A stretch of DNA of 64,000 bases from Flavobacterium cauense R2A-7 (GTDB lineage Bacteria; Bacteroidota; Bacteroidia; Flavobacteriales; Flavobacteriaceae), in NCBI RefSeq assembly GCF_000498475.1, contig NZ_AVBI01000012.1:1-64000 (forward strand). Direction: 5' to 3'. Positions 49,098-57,555 of the stretch are shown in pieces. The notes below the pieces were generated by a model. It was not told the origin of the DNA. It saw nothing but the letters and a program-made list of their open reading frames with translations, and did not search any database. Numbering within the stretch: position 1 is the first letter of the stretch; the number at the start of each line of letters is the position of its first letter. The position numbers and the translations under genes are program-made.

Positions 49098-49127
49098 ACG
49101 AATTTCCTTCCAATCGTAACGAATATT
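49098..49127 (+). promoter_or_regulatory. Second candidate LytTR operator
   Basis: ACGAATTTCCTT at 49098 is identical over 12 nt to the repeat at 47755; a degraded second half (ACGAATATT) starts at 49119, again exactly 21 bp further. It lies ~115 bp upstream of the -7 box of the next transcription unit. Confidence 0.55.
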
Positions 49128-49243
49128 AACCCAAAACCTACGGATATTCATTAGTCAAAATCCCTGTTTTTCTTTCCTGTAATTTTGTAACATAATTTCT
49201 AAAAAACAGCATTAAAAGATTAATCTTACATAAAAATATAATC

Positions 49244-49251
49244 TTATGTTT
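49244..49251 (+). promoter_or_regulatory. -7 box for the 49370-51352 operon
   Basis: TATGTTTG, identical to the box at 47837. No -33 TTTG at the usual distance. It would leave an mRNA leader of about 110 nt. Confidence 0.5.
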
Positions 49252-49369
49252 GCACCCCTAATCCAAAAAATTAGGTGGTTTTAACAAGAACTCATTATTA
49301 AAATTTTAATCCAAAAACTAATTTACTAACTAAAAACCTTAAGGCATTAAGGGAAAATCAAAAAACGAA

Positions 49370-50557
49370 ATGAAAAAAAAATTACTTTTTATCGCAATCG
49401 CAGGCTTGTTTACCTCGATGGCAAATGCAGCTGATTTATACGTTAGGGCGACAGGTACCGGCGGTGCTTACACATCCGTATCTGCAGCGATAACAGCAGC
49501 TAACAACGGAGACCGAATCATCATTCAGCCCAAAACCGACGGTTCTGCTTATATTGAAAACCTGACCATCAACAAATCGTTGACCTTTGTTTCGGAAACC
49601 AATTACAACAAATATTTCATCAGAGGAACTATTAACATCAATCCGGCCGCCGGAAGAGTGGTTACCATAAGCAACTTAAGTTCCGGTAATTTTACCATCT
49701 ACAATATTGTTGCAACTGGCGCTACAACTGGCGGAAGAACAACCATCAATCTGTACAACTGTTATTTAAATAATGTTGATACAACACCTGCAAACACTAC
49801 AACAAACATGTCTGGATGTACTGTTAGCGGCTACGTATTTTTTTCACACGGCAGAATGACCGGTAACAACGCGCAGAGAATTATGGCTTACAACACTTCT
49901 TCTGATAATTCCCTTGCAACCAACGATATTGAAATTATAGGAAATGCTACCACTTCTACAATTGGAAGCCAACAAACCAGCTATAATTTTAAATTCTATA
50001 ATAACTTTACAAGTGGATTTGGAATTTATAATACCAAAACAAGCGGGACTAACGAAATCGTAAACAATACTATTTATGAACCTAATGGCGGAGACATAGC
50101 ACCTATTTATATCGGCTTAAATGGCGATCCGGGTACTGGCGGAAACATTACCATCATGAACAATGCGATTTCTTTTGTTGTGGCCCAAACTAATGCCTGC
50201 ATCCAAAATATTAATAGTGTTGCGACGGTAACGGCTTCCTATAACGTATCTACAAATGCCTTTGTAACCGAAGGAACCATCTCGCAAAGCAATAATACGG
50301 GAGCTGCCAACATGAACTTCAATAATACGGCTTATACGGTAACTGGTATGAATGTAAATGCCGGAAACCCTGCGGTAAGTTACACCGATTTGGATTTGAC
50401 CCGAAACGATGCCGGACATTACGGTGGTTCGAACAGTTGGGCTAATTACTTTCCTGCAGACAATGGCGGAAGACCTCAGGTAAACTATTTGGTAACACCG
50501 AGAGCCGTTTTAAGTACCGGTACTTTAAATGTTAGTGGTTCAGCTTATTCTAAATAA
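49370..50557 (+). CDS. Secreted right-handed beta-helix-like protein
   Basis: 395 aa. Signal peptide (MKKKLLFIAIAGLFTSMANA), then a sequence of short repeated strands rich in Asn, Thr, Gly and Ile: YTSVSAAITAANNGDRIIIQ is the usual opening of pectate-lyase-like right-handed beta helices, and NNTIYEPNGGDIAPIYIG and NNAISFVVAQTNACIQN are helix turns. No catalytic Asp/Lys cluster of polysaccharide lyases is evident, and there is no T9SS domain, so it may be a structural surface protein. It is in one operon with the following T9SS cargo gene (18 bp gap). Confidence 0.78.
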   Translation: MKKKLLFIAIAGLFTSMANAADLYVRATGTGGAYTSVSAAITAANNGDRIIIQPKTDGSAYIENLTINKSLTFVSETNYNKYFIRGTININPAAGRVVTISNLSSGNFTIYNIVATGATTGGRTTINLYNCYLNNVDTTPANTTTNMSGCTVSGYVFFSHGRMTGNNAQRIMAYNTSSDNSLATNDIEIIGNATTSTIGSQQTSYNFKFYNNFTSGFGIYNTKTSGTNEIVNNTIYEPNGGDIAPIYIGLNGDPGTGGNITIMNNAISFVVAQTNACIQNINSVATVTASYNVSTNAFVTEGTISQSNNTGAANMNFNNTAYTVTGMNVNAGNPAVSYTDLDLTRNDAGHYGGSNSWANYFPADNGGRPQVNYLVTPRAVLSTGTLNVSGSAYSK

Positions 50558-50575
50558 TTTATACTTTAAAGTAAG

Positions 50576-51352
50576 ATGAAAAAAACTATATATAGTGTAC
50601 TGGCAATTTTAACGGTAGGATTTTGCAGTGCACAAACCTCGTTAACACAAGCCGAATATTTTTGGGATAACGATCCGGGAGTTGGACTTGCAACTGCTGT
50701 TCAGGCTACCGATGGTACTTTCAACAGTGCTTTTGAACAACTAACCAAAACCGGAATCACCGCGCCAAGTACAGGATTACATAAATTTTGTATTCGGGTA
50801 AAAGATAATACAGGACAATGGGGACCTGTTTTTATTAACGTTGTTAATGTTGAGCAACCTAATACTACACCCATAATGGCCGTATTGCAAGCCGAATATT
50901 TTTGGGACACCGACCCGGGAGAAGGCAATGGAACTGCAGTTCTGGCATCCGATGGTACCTTTGACAGCGCTTTTGAGCAACTTTCAAAAACAGGAATCGC
51001 CTTACCTGCTGTCGGACTTCATGTTTTCAATGTTCGTGTAAAAGACAATACGGGCACCTGGGGACCTGTTTTCAGGAATGTTGTGAGTGTTCAAACCAAC
51101 TTAGGCAACACTGATTTTGATTTGAACGGTTTAACCGTTTATCCAAATCCGGTAAAAAACACTTTAAATTTTTCGCATGCCCAAGACATTACAGCGGTTA
51201 CGGTTTATAATTTTTTAGGTCAGCAGGTACTGTCAAAATCGTTGCAGGTTAATGAATCGTCAATTGATTTATCCGGACTGACATCGGGGACTTACTACCT
51301 AACAATTCAATCTCAGGAAAAGGCCAAAACGGTAAAGATTATTAAAGAATAA
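50576..51352 (+). CDS. T9SS type A cargo protein with two ~80-residue repeats
   Basis: 258 aa. Signal peptide (KKTIYSVLAILTVGFCSAQ). Two near-identical modules (~25-95 and ~108-180) each containing QAEYFWDxDPG, a DGTF-x-SAFEQL-x-KTGI block, and RVKDNTGxWGPVF. The C-terminal ~75 residues are the type A sorting domain: LTVYPNPVKNTLNFSHAQ, VTVYNFLGQQVLSKSL and LSGLTSGTYYLTIQS, ending in KTVKIIKE. T9SS removes this domain while placing the protein on the surface. In one operon with the upstream beta-helix gene. Confidence 0.9.
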   Translation: MKKTIYSVLAILTVGFCSAQTSLTQAEYFWDNDPGVGLATAVQATDGTFNSAFEQLTKTGITAPSTGLHKFCIRVKDNTGQWGPVFINVVNVEQPNTTPIMAVLQAEYFWDTDPGEGNGTAVLASDGTFDSAFEQLSKTGIALPAVGLHVFNVRVKDNTGTWGPVFRNVVSVQTNLGNTDFDLNGLTVYPNPVKNTLNFSHAQDITAVTVYNFLGQQVLSKSLQVNESSIDLSGLTSGTYYLTIQSQEKAKTVKIIKE

Positions 51353-51374
51353 GCATTACGGTTTTAAAAAATTT

Positions 51375-51409
51375 AAGTCTCAGGTTCTTTTGAATTTGAG
51401 ACTTTTTTT
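51375..51409 (+). terminator. Intrinsic terminator after the T9SS cargo gene
   Basis: AAGTCTCA ... TGAGACTT with an inner TTC/GAA stem, followed by a T run. Confidence 0.85.
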
Positions 51410-51472
51410 GAAATATAAATAAACTACAATGCTTTTCTGAAAAAGCGCTTTTCTATTTAAAACACGAATCCA

Positions 51473-51504
51473 TTTGCAAACTTCATTTCTTTAGCTTATT
51501 TTTA
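51473..51504 (+). promoter_or_regulatory. Promoter of relA/spoT
   Basis: TTTG at 51473-51476, 20-nt spacer, TATTTTTA at 51497-51504; the ATG follows 18 bp later. Confidence 0.55.
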
Positions 51505-51522
51505 GGTACTGAATGAATTACT

Positions 51523-53745
51523 ATGACCGAGATTGATTTAGAAGCTGAAAACAAAGCTATTGCCAAAGAATACAAAGAACTGCTCCGCATCAGTTATCAA
51601 ACCCTTTCCGAAGACGATAAAAAACTCATTCGAAAAGCCTTTGATGTGGCTGTTGATGCCCATAAAGACCAACGCCGAAAATCCGGTGAAGCCTATATTT
51701 TCCATCCTATTGCCGTTGCTAAAATTGTAGCATCCGAAATCGGTTTGGGCGCTACTTCCATTGCAGCAGCCTTAATGCACGATGTGGTGGAAGACACAGA
51801 CATTACCGTGGAAGACATCGAAAAGATGTTCAACCCGAAAATAGCGCGTATTGTGGACGGCCTAACCAAAATGGCCAAGGTAAAAACGGATCAGGAAATT
51901 TCGATGCAGGCGGAAAATTTCCGTAAAATGCTGTTGACTTTGAACGATGATGTTCGCGTAATCCTCATTAAAATAGCCGATCGACTGCACAATATGCAAA
52001 CCATGGAAAGCATGGTGGATTACAAACAGGCCAAAATTGCTTCGGAAACCTTATACATTTATGCGCCCCTTGCCCATCGTTTAGGGCTGTACAATATCAA
52101 AACCCAGTTGGAAGATTTAGGGTTGAAATATACTGAGCCTGATGTTTACAACGACATTGTAAGCAAGATGAAGGAAAGCAAAGAAGAACAACAAGCCTAC
52201 ATTAAATCGATTGCCGATGTTCTTAAAAGCTCTTTGGACGAAGAACACATCGAGTATACGATGAAAGGACGACCAAAATCGGTGTATTCCATCCGCAGAA
52301 AAATGTTGGCTCAAGGAGTTACTTTTGATGAAGTATACGACAAATTTGCGCTGCGCATCATTTACAAATCAGACGACCCTCATGAAGAGAAGTTTCTGGC
52401 CTGGAAAATTTATTCGATTGTAACCGATCATTACCGTCCATCGCCAAGTCGTTTGCGCGACTGGATTTCTTCGCCAAAGTCAACCGGATACGAAGCGTTA
52501 CACATTACCGTTATGGGGCCGAAAGGCCGCTGGGTGGAAATTCAGGTGCGAAGTGAACGCATGGACGAAATTGCCGAAAAAGGATATGCTGCCCATTACA
52601 AATACAAACAAGGCGCCACGGAAGAAAACAGCCTGGACGTTTGGCTGAACCAATTAAAAGAAGCCTTGGAAAATTCTGAAAGCAACGCTGTTGATTTTGT
52701 AGAAGATTTCAAGCTGAATTTGTATGCGAAAGAAATTTACGTTTTCACCCCGAAAGGAGAAATAAAGTCGTTGCCAAAAGGTGCCACTTCTTTGGATTTT
52801 GCCTTCAGTATTCACTCGGAAATTGGTGTAAAAACACGTGGTACACGAGTGAACGGAAAATTGGTTCCGCTGAATCACGTTTTAAACAGCGGGGACCAAG
52901 TTGAAATTATTACCTCACCAAACCAAAAACCCACCGCACACTGGCTGGATTATGTAACCACCTCCAGAGCGAAAAATAAAATCAAAAACGTACTGAACGA
53001 AAGTACCAAGAAAATTGCCGAAGACGGTAAAGAAATCCTAACCCGAAAATTACGCCATTTAAAAGTGGCACTTAACGAACAAACGGTAAACGAATTGGTA
53101 AACTTTTTCAAACTGCAAACCAGTCTGGATTTGTTTTACCGCGCCGGATTGGGGACTATTGACAATCAGCAGTTAAAAGATTTTGCAGCACAGAAAAGCA
53201 ATTCGTTGGTAAATTTCTTCAAGAAAACCATGAAGCGTTCGCCATCGGTTCAACCTGAGCACATTCATAAAAACGAACTCAGCAAAAACTACGACTTATT
53301 GGTTTTCGGTGCGGAACAGGACAAACTGGATTATAAATTATCAACGTGTTGCAATCCGATTCCGGGAGACGATGTTTTCGGTTTCGTAACGATTACCGAA
53401 GGCATTAAAGTACACCGAAAAGACTGTCCGAATGCCATTAGCTTACAGTCGAATTTCGCATATCGGATTATTCAGGCCAAATGGATTGACTCGTCTCAGG
53501 AAGAATTCAAAGCCACACTGAAAATTACCGGAATGGACACCCTTGGATTAACCAATGAATTGACCAAAGTAATCTCCAACCAAATGAACGTAAACATACA
53601 GAGTATTTCCCTTAGCGGAGAAGCCGGTTTGTTTAACGGTCAGGTAACAGTAATTGTTCAGAACAATGTTATCCTGAAAAAACTGATGGACAATATCAAG
53701 AAAATTGACGGAGTGGACAAGGTAATACGAGTTAACAATATATAA
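51523..53745 (+). CDS. Bifunctional (p)ppGpp synthetase/hydrolase, RelA/SpoT family
   Basis: 740 aa, the stringent-response enzyme. HD hydrolase domain with ALMHDVVEDTDITVED (His86-Asp87) and RLHNMQTM (~153), so hydrolase looks active; synthetase domain with GRPKSVYSIRRKM (~250), FALRIIY, STGYEALHITVMGP and EIQVRSERMDEIAEKGYAAH; TGS domain (YVFTPKGEIKSLP, ~405), a CC/ZFD region with LSTCCNPIPGDDVFGF, and a C-terminal ACT domain (~665-740). Upstream of fur and purA; it has its own promoter. Confidence 0.96.
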   Translation: MTEIDLEAENKAIAKEYKELLRISYQTLSEDDKKLIRKAFDVAVDAHKDQRRKSGEAYIFHPIAVAKIVASEIGLGATSIAAALMHDVVEDTDITVEDIEKMFNPKIARIVDGLTKMAKVKTDQEISMQAENFRKMLLTLNDDVRVILIKIADRLHNMQTMESMVDYKQAKIASETLYIYAPLAHRLGLYNIKTQLEDLGLKYTEPDVYNDIVSKMKESKEEQQAYIKSIADVLKSSLDEEHIEYTMKGRPKSVYSIRRKMLAQGVTFDEVYDKFALRIIYKSDDPHEEKFLAWKIYSIVTDHYRPSPSRLRDWISSPKSTGYEALHITVMGPKGRWVEIQVRSERMDEIAEKGYAAHYKYKQGATEENSLDVWLNQLKEALENSESNAVDFVEDFKLNLYAKEIYVFTPKGEIKSLPKGATSLDFAFSIHSEIGVKTRGTRVNGKLVPLNHVLNSGDQVEIITSPNQKPTAHWLDYVTTSRAKNKIKNVLNESTKKIAEDGKEILTRKLRHLKVALNEQTVNELVNFFKLQTSLDLFYRAGLGTIDNQQLKDFAAQKSNSLVNFFKKTMKRSPSVQPEHIHKNELSKNYDLLVFGAEQDKLDYKLSTCCNPIPGDDVFGFVTITEGIKVHRKDCPNAISLQSNFAYRIIQAKWIDSSQEEFKATLKITGMDTLGLTNELTKVISNQMNVNIQSISLSGEAGLFNGQVTVIVQNNVILKKLMDNIKKIDGVDKVIRVNNI

Positions 53746-53775
53746 TTCGTAAATTTAAAACTATCAAAATTAAAC

Positions 53776-53806
53776 TTTCACCTCACAAAAATTAAACTTA
53801 TCTTTG
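53776..53806 (+). promoter_or_regulatory. Promoter of the fur-purA unit
   Basis: TTTC at 53776-53779, exact 19-nt spacer, TATCTTTG at 53799-53806; 23 bp before the ATG. Confidence 0.65.
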
Positions 53807-53829
53807 CCGGTCTTTCATAGCAAACCTCA

Positions 53830-54270
53830 ATGGAAAATAATAAAAATCAGGAAATTGTAAAAAATGTATTCACCAAATACCTTGAAGAAAAAGGGCACCG
53901 AAAAACTCCGGAACGCTACGCCATTCTTCAGGAAATTTACGAGAGTCAGGAGCATTTTGACATTGAATCGCTGTACATTAAAATGAAAAATAAAAACTAT
54001 CGTGTAAGCCGTGCTACGCTTTACAATACGATAGAATTATTATTGGAATGCGGTTTGGTAAGACGTCATCAGTTTGGACAAAATCAGGCACATTATGAAA
54101 AATCCTACTTTGACAAACAACACGATCACATCATTATGAGCGACACCGGCGAAGTAATCGAATTTTGTGACCCGAGAATTCAAACGATCAAACAAACCAT
54201 CGAAGAGATTTTCGGCATTAACATTCACAACCATTCGTTGTACTTCTACGCTACAAAAAAACAGGATTAA
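53830..54270 (+). CDS. Fur-family transcriptional regulator lacking the CxxC zinc sites
   Basis: 146 aa. Winged helix (~10-85) with [20 protein letters not shown] and [20 protein letters not shown] (recognition helix); dimerisation domain with [18 protein letters not shown] and, at the end, [15 protein letters not shown]. Regulatory metal His/Glu/Asp residues are mostly present, but the structural C-x-x-C pairs of E. coli-type Fur are missing (MSDT at the first, no Cys at the C-terminus). Probably an iron- or zinc-sensing regulator. It sits between relA/spoT and purA, 54 bp before purA. Confidence 0.92.
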   Translation: MENNKNQEIVKNVFTKYLEEKGHRKTPERYAILQEIYESQEHFDIESLYIKMKNKNYRVSRATLYNTIELLLECGLVRRHQFGQNQAHYEKSYFDKQHDHIIMSDTGEVIEFCDPRIQTIKQTIEEIFGINIHNHSLYFYATKKQD

Positions 54271-54324
54271 ACAACCGTCCAAAAGACCGTTACAACAATA
54301 AACAACAACTCAAACAACAACACA

Positions 54325-55596
54325 ATGACAGTAGATTTACTGCTAGGCTTACAGTGGGGCGACGAAGGCAAAGGAAAAATCGTTGACGTACTTACTTCAA
54401 AATACGACATTATTGCTCGTTTTCAAGGCGGACCAAACGCCGGACACACCTTAGAATTTGACGGAATCAAACACGTTTTAAGAACCATTCCTTCAGGGAT
54501 TTTCCACAAAACGGCTATCAACATCATCGGAAACGGTGTGGTAATTGATCCAGTGGTTTTCCAAAAAGAATTGGAAGGTTTGGAAAAATTCAACATGGAT
54601 GTAAAATCCAAATTATTGATTTCCAGAAAAGCACACTTAATTTTACCAACACACCGTTTATTAGATGCTGCTTCGGAAGCTTCTAAAGGAAAAGCGAAAA
54701 TCGGTTCAACCTTAAAAGGTATTGGTCCAACATATATGGACAAAACCGGAAGAAACGGAATTCGTGTAGGGGATATCGAATTGGCTGATTTTAAAGAGCG
54801 TTATAGAGCATTAGCCGACAAACACGAAGCGATGATTGCATTCTATGATGTTGATATGCAATACAATTTACAGGAAATGGAAGCCGAATTCTTTGAAGCG
54901 GTGGACGTTTTAAAAACATTACAATTCATTGACAGCGAAGAATACCTGAACAATGCCATGAAAGCAGGAAAATCAATTCTTGCAGAAGGTGCTCAAGGAT
55001 CTTTATTGGACATCGATTTCGGAACGTATCCGTTCGTAACTTCCTCTAATACTACTGCTGCCGGAGCTTGTACAGGATTAGGAATCGCTCCTAACAAAGT
55101 GAAAGACGTTTTCGGAATTTTCAAAGCGTACACCACTCGCGTAGGTAGCGGACCTTTCCCAACAGAATTGTTCGACGAAGACGGACAAACGATGGCAAGA
55201 GTCGGAAATGAATTCGGTGCCGTTACAGGACGCCCAAGACGTTGCGGATGGTTGGATTTGGTAGCATTGAAATATGCCGTTCAGGTAAATGGTGTGACCC
55301 AATTGTTCATGATGAAAGGCGACGTACTTTCCGGTTTCGACACCTTAAAAGTATGCACCGGATATAAATACAAAGGCGAAGTTATCTCTCATTTGCCTTA
55401 CAACATTGAAGAAGAAAATGTGACTCCGATTTTCATAGAGAAAAAAGGATGGCAAGCTGATTTAACCGGAATGACGAAATACGACGAATTACCGGTAGAA
55501 TTGAAAGAATACATTGAATTCATCGAAAAAGAAGTGGAAGTGCCGATCAAAGTGGTCTCCGTTGGACCGGACAGAACACAGACAATTCTTAAATAA
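54325..55596 (+). CDS. purA: Adenylosuccinate synthetase
   Basis: GTP-dependent first committed step from IMP to AMP. LGLQWGDEGKGKIVDVLTSK (P-loop and catalytic Asp at ~12), GGPNAGHTLEF with catalytic His, IGSTLKGIGPTYMDKTGRNG, EGAQGSLLDIDFGTYPFVTS, and TRVGSGPFPTELFDE are present. 423 aa, complete. Probably co-transcribed with the fur-family gene. Followed by a UUCG-loop terminator. Confidence 0.98.
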   Translation: MTVDLLLGLQWGDEGKGKIVDVLTSKYDIIARFQGGPNAGHTLEFDGIKHVLRTIPSGIFHKTAINIIGNGVVIDPVVFQKELEGLEKFNMDVKSKLLISRKAHLILPTHRLLDAASEASKGKAKIGSTLKGIGPTYMDKTGRNGIRVGDIELADFKERYRALADKHEAMIAFYDVDMQYNLQEMEAEFFEAVDVLKTLQFIDSEEYLNNAMKAGKSILAEGAQGSLLDIDFGTYPFVTSSNTTAAGACTGLGIAPNKVKDVFGIFKAYTTRVGSGPFPTELFDEDGQTMARVGNEFGAVTGRPRRCGWLDLVALKYAVQVNGVTQLFMMKGDVLSGFDTLKVCTGYKYKGEVISHLPYNIEEENVTPIFIEKKGWQADLTGMTKYDELPVELKEYIEFIEKEVEVPIKVVSVGPDRTQTILK

Positions 55597-55600
55597 CATG

Positions 55601-55630
55601 AAAACGCTTTCTTCGGAAGGCGTTTTTTTT
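55601..55630 (+). terminator. Intrinsic terminator after purA
   Basis: AAAACGCTTTC-TTCG-GAAGGCGTTTT with a T run; stable TTCG tetraloop. Confidence 0.9.
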
Positions 55631-55687
55631 GATTATTAGTCAGTTATAAATAATTCTTAATAAAAATCGGCTTTCACAGATTTTACT

Positions 55688-55695
55688 TAAATTTG
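55688..55695 (+). promoter_or_regulatory. -7 box for the OstA-like gene
   Basis: TAAATTTG, perfect match, 16 bp before the TTG start. Confidence 0.5.
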
Positions 55696-55711
55696 GACAA
55701 AATTTCAGACA

Positions 55712-57358
55712 TTGAAAAACTATTTTCTATTCATAATAAGTGTTCTTTTCATCGGTTTCCATTCATTGGCTCAGGAAAAGAAAGTCATCAGAATCATCAA
55801 CTCAGATTTCATTGATATGAATCAGACCGAAATTCCCGGCGCGATTCTGTTCACCGGAAATGTACAGGTGGAACACGATGGCGTAATCATCAATTGCAAC
55901 AAAGCATATCATTTTAAAGATGAAAATTACGTAAAAGCTTTTGGTAACGTACGTTTAAATCAGGGCGATTCCATTACCATGACCAGTAAATATGCCGAAT
56001 ACAACGGAAATCAGAAGTTTGCGTTTGCAACTGGAGATGTGGTTTTACGTTCACCGGAATCTACCTTAACAACCGACACGATTAACTTCGACCGAAGCAT
56101 CCAACAAGCCTATTACAACACTTACGGAACCATTATCAATAAGGAAAATACATTGCGAAGCAAATCGGGACGTTATTTTCTGAATGAAAAAAAATACCAG
56201 TTTAAAACGGCTGTTACGGTTACCAGTCCGGAATCCACCATTAAAACCAATCATCTGGATTATTATGAAGATTCAGGTCACGCCTATGTTTTCGGACCTT
56301 CCACCATCAACAACAAAGGCAATATAATTTATACTGAAAATGGGTTTTACGACACTAAGAACCAAACGTCCAATCTATCGAAAAACTCCACTATTGACTA
56401 TCAGAATCGGAAAATAAAAGGCGATAAAATTTATTACGACGGGAAACGGAATTTCTCGTCAGCCACCAATAATGTAAAAATTACCGACACCATCAATCGT
56501 ATGGTCGTTACCGGTCATTATGCGGAAATGCACCGAGCGAAAGATTCAATGTTCATCACCAAAAAAGCGTTGATTGCCAGTTTTGTGGAAAATGATTCTG
56601 TTTACATCCACGCAGAAAAACTCTTGGTAACCGGAAAACAAGGAGAACGCATCGTACGCGGTTTTAAGAATGCCAGAATTTTCAAATCAGACATGAGCGG
56701 AAAATGTGATTCCATTCATTCCGACCAACAAAAAGGACTGACGCAACTGATCGGAAAACCCGTGCTGTGGAGTCAGAAAAGTCAATTAACCGGCGACATT
56801 ATGCATCTTATCGGTAATAATAAAACCGAAAAAATGGATTCCTTAAAAGTACTGAACAATGCTTTTATTGTTCAAAAAGACACTATCGGCAACGGCTACA
56901 ATCAGGTAAAAGGACAAAACCTGTACGGAAAGTTTCGGGACAATAAATTGTACGAAGTTGATATGGTAAAAAATGCCGAGATGATTTACTATATGTACAA
57001 CGACAAAAACGAATTGATTGGAATCGACAAGGGTGTTTGCAGTAACATTCATCTCGAATTACAAGACAATCAGATACAAACGGTAACTAAATTGGTTAAT
57101 GCAGAAGGACAAATCTATCCGGAAACCGAGTTGCCTGAAAACGCACGGAAACTGCGCGGTTTCGTTTGGCGCGGCGATGAAGAAATAAAACGACTCGAAG
57201 ATATTTTTTCAGCCGAAGAATTAGCCCTTGACGAGAAGGCTCAGATTCAGAGCAAAAAAGATGCTATTGCAGACGAAAAACCGATGGAGATTAAAAAAGA
57301 AACACTGGAATACGGCAAGCCCGTTAAGAAAGCTGTTGCCAAAAAGAAGAAGAAATAG
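55712..57358 (+). CDS. OstA-like (LptA/LptD N-terminal domain) periplasmic protein
   Basis: 548 aa from a TTG start giving the signal peptide KNYFLFIISVLFIGFHSLAQ. The bulk is repeated OstA/LptA-type beta-jellyroll units that carry lipopolysaccharide through the periplasm: GAILFTGNVQVEHDGVIINC, KAYHFKDENYVKAFGNVRLN, YNTYGTIINKENTLRSKSGR, and similar. The C-terminal ~70 residues are charged and end in a Lys-rich tail. There is no barrel, so it is not LptD itself; it may act as an LptA-like bridge. Confidence 0.85.
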   Translation: MKNYFLFIISVLFIGFHSLAQEKKVIRIINSDFIDMNQTEIPGAILFTGNVQVEHDGVIINCNKAYHFKDENYVKAFGNVRLNQGDSITMTSKYAEYNGNQKFAFATGDVVLRSPESTLTTDTINFDRSIQQAYYNTYGTIINKENTLRSKSGRYFLNEKKYQFKTAVTVTSPESTIKTNHLDYYEDSGHAYVFGPSTINNKGNIIYTENGFYDTKNQTSNLSKNSTIDYQNRKIKGDKIYYDGKRNFSSATNNVKITDTINRMVVTGHYAEMHRAKDSMFITKKALIASFVENDSVYIHAEKLLVTGKQGERIVRGFKNARIFKSDMSGKCDSIHSDQQKGLTQLIGKPVLWSQKSQLTGDIMHLIGNNKTEKMDSLKVLNNAFIVQKDTIGNGYNQVKGQNLYGKFRDNKLYEVDMVKNAEMIYYMYNDKNELIGIDKGVCSNIHLELQDNQIQTVTKLVNAEGQIYPETELPENARKLRGFVWRGDEEIKRLEDIFSAEELALDEKAQIQSKKDAIADEKPMEIKKETLEYGKPVKKAVAKKKKK

Positions 57359-57446
57359 TAATCAGTGTTCAGTAATCAGATTGCAGAAGGCAGATGAGGC
57401 AGATTGAAGATAACAAATTGAAAATACAGACATCCCGTTTGTCATT

Positions 57447-57461
57447 CTGAGCTTGTCGAAG
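57447..57461 (+). repeat. REP-like core, second copy
   Basis: CTGAGCTTGTCGAAG is identical to 15413-15427. The flanks (GTCATT before, AATTT after) resemble a family of short dispersed repeats I remember from Bacteroidota. It lies in the 197-bp gap between the OstA-like gene and the aminotransferase gene. Confidence 0.6.
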
Positions 57462-57555
57462 AATTTCATGAAGTCAACAATTAAGAATCCGTTATAATAT
57501 TTCAATAGCGAGTTTACAAACAACCCAATTATCGAATACACGAATACCTACCACC

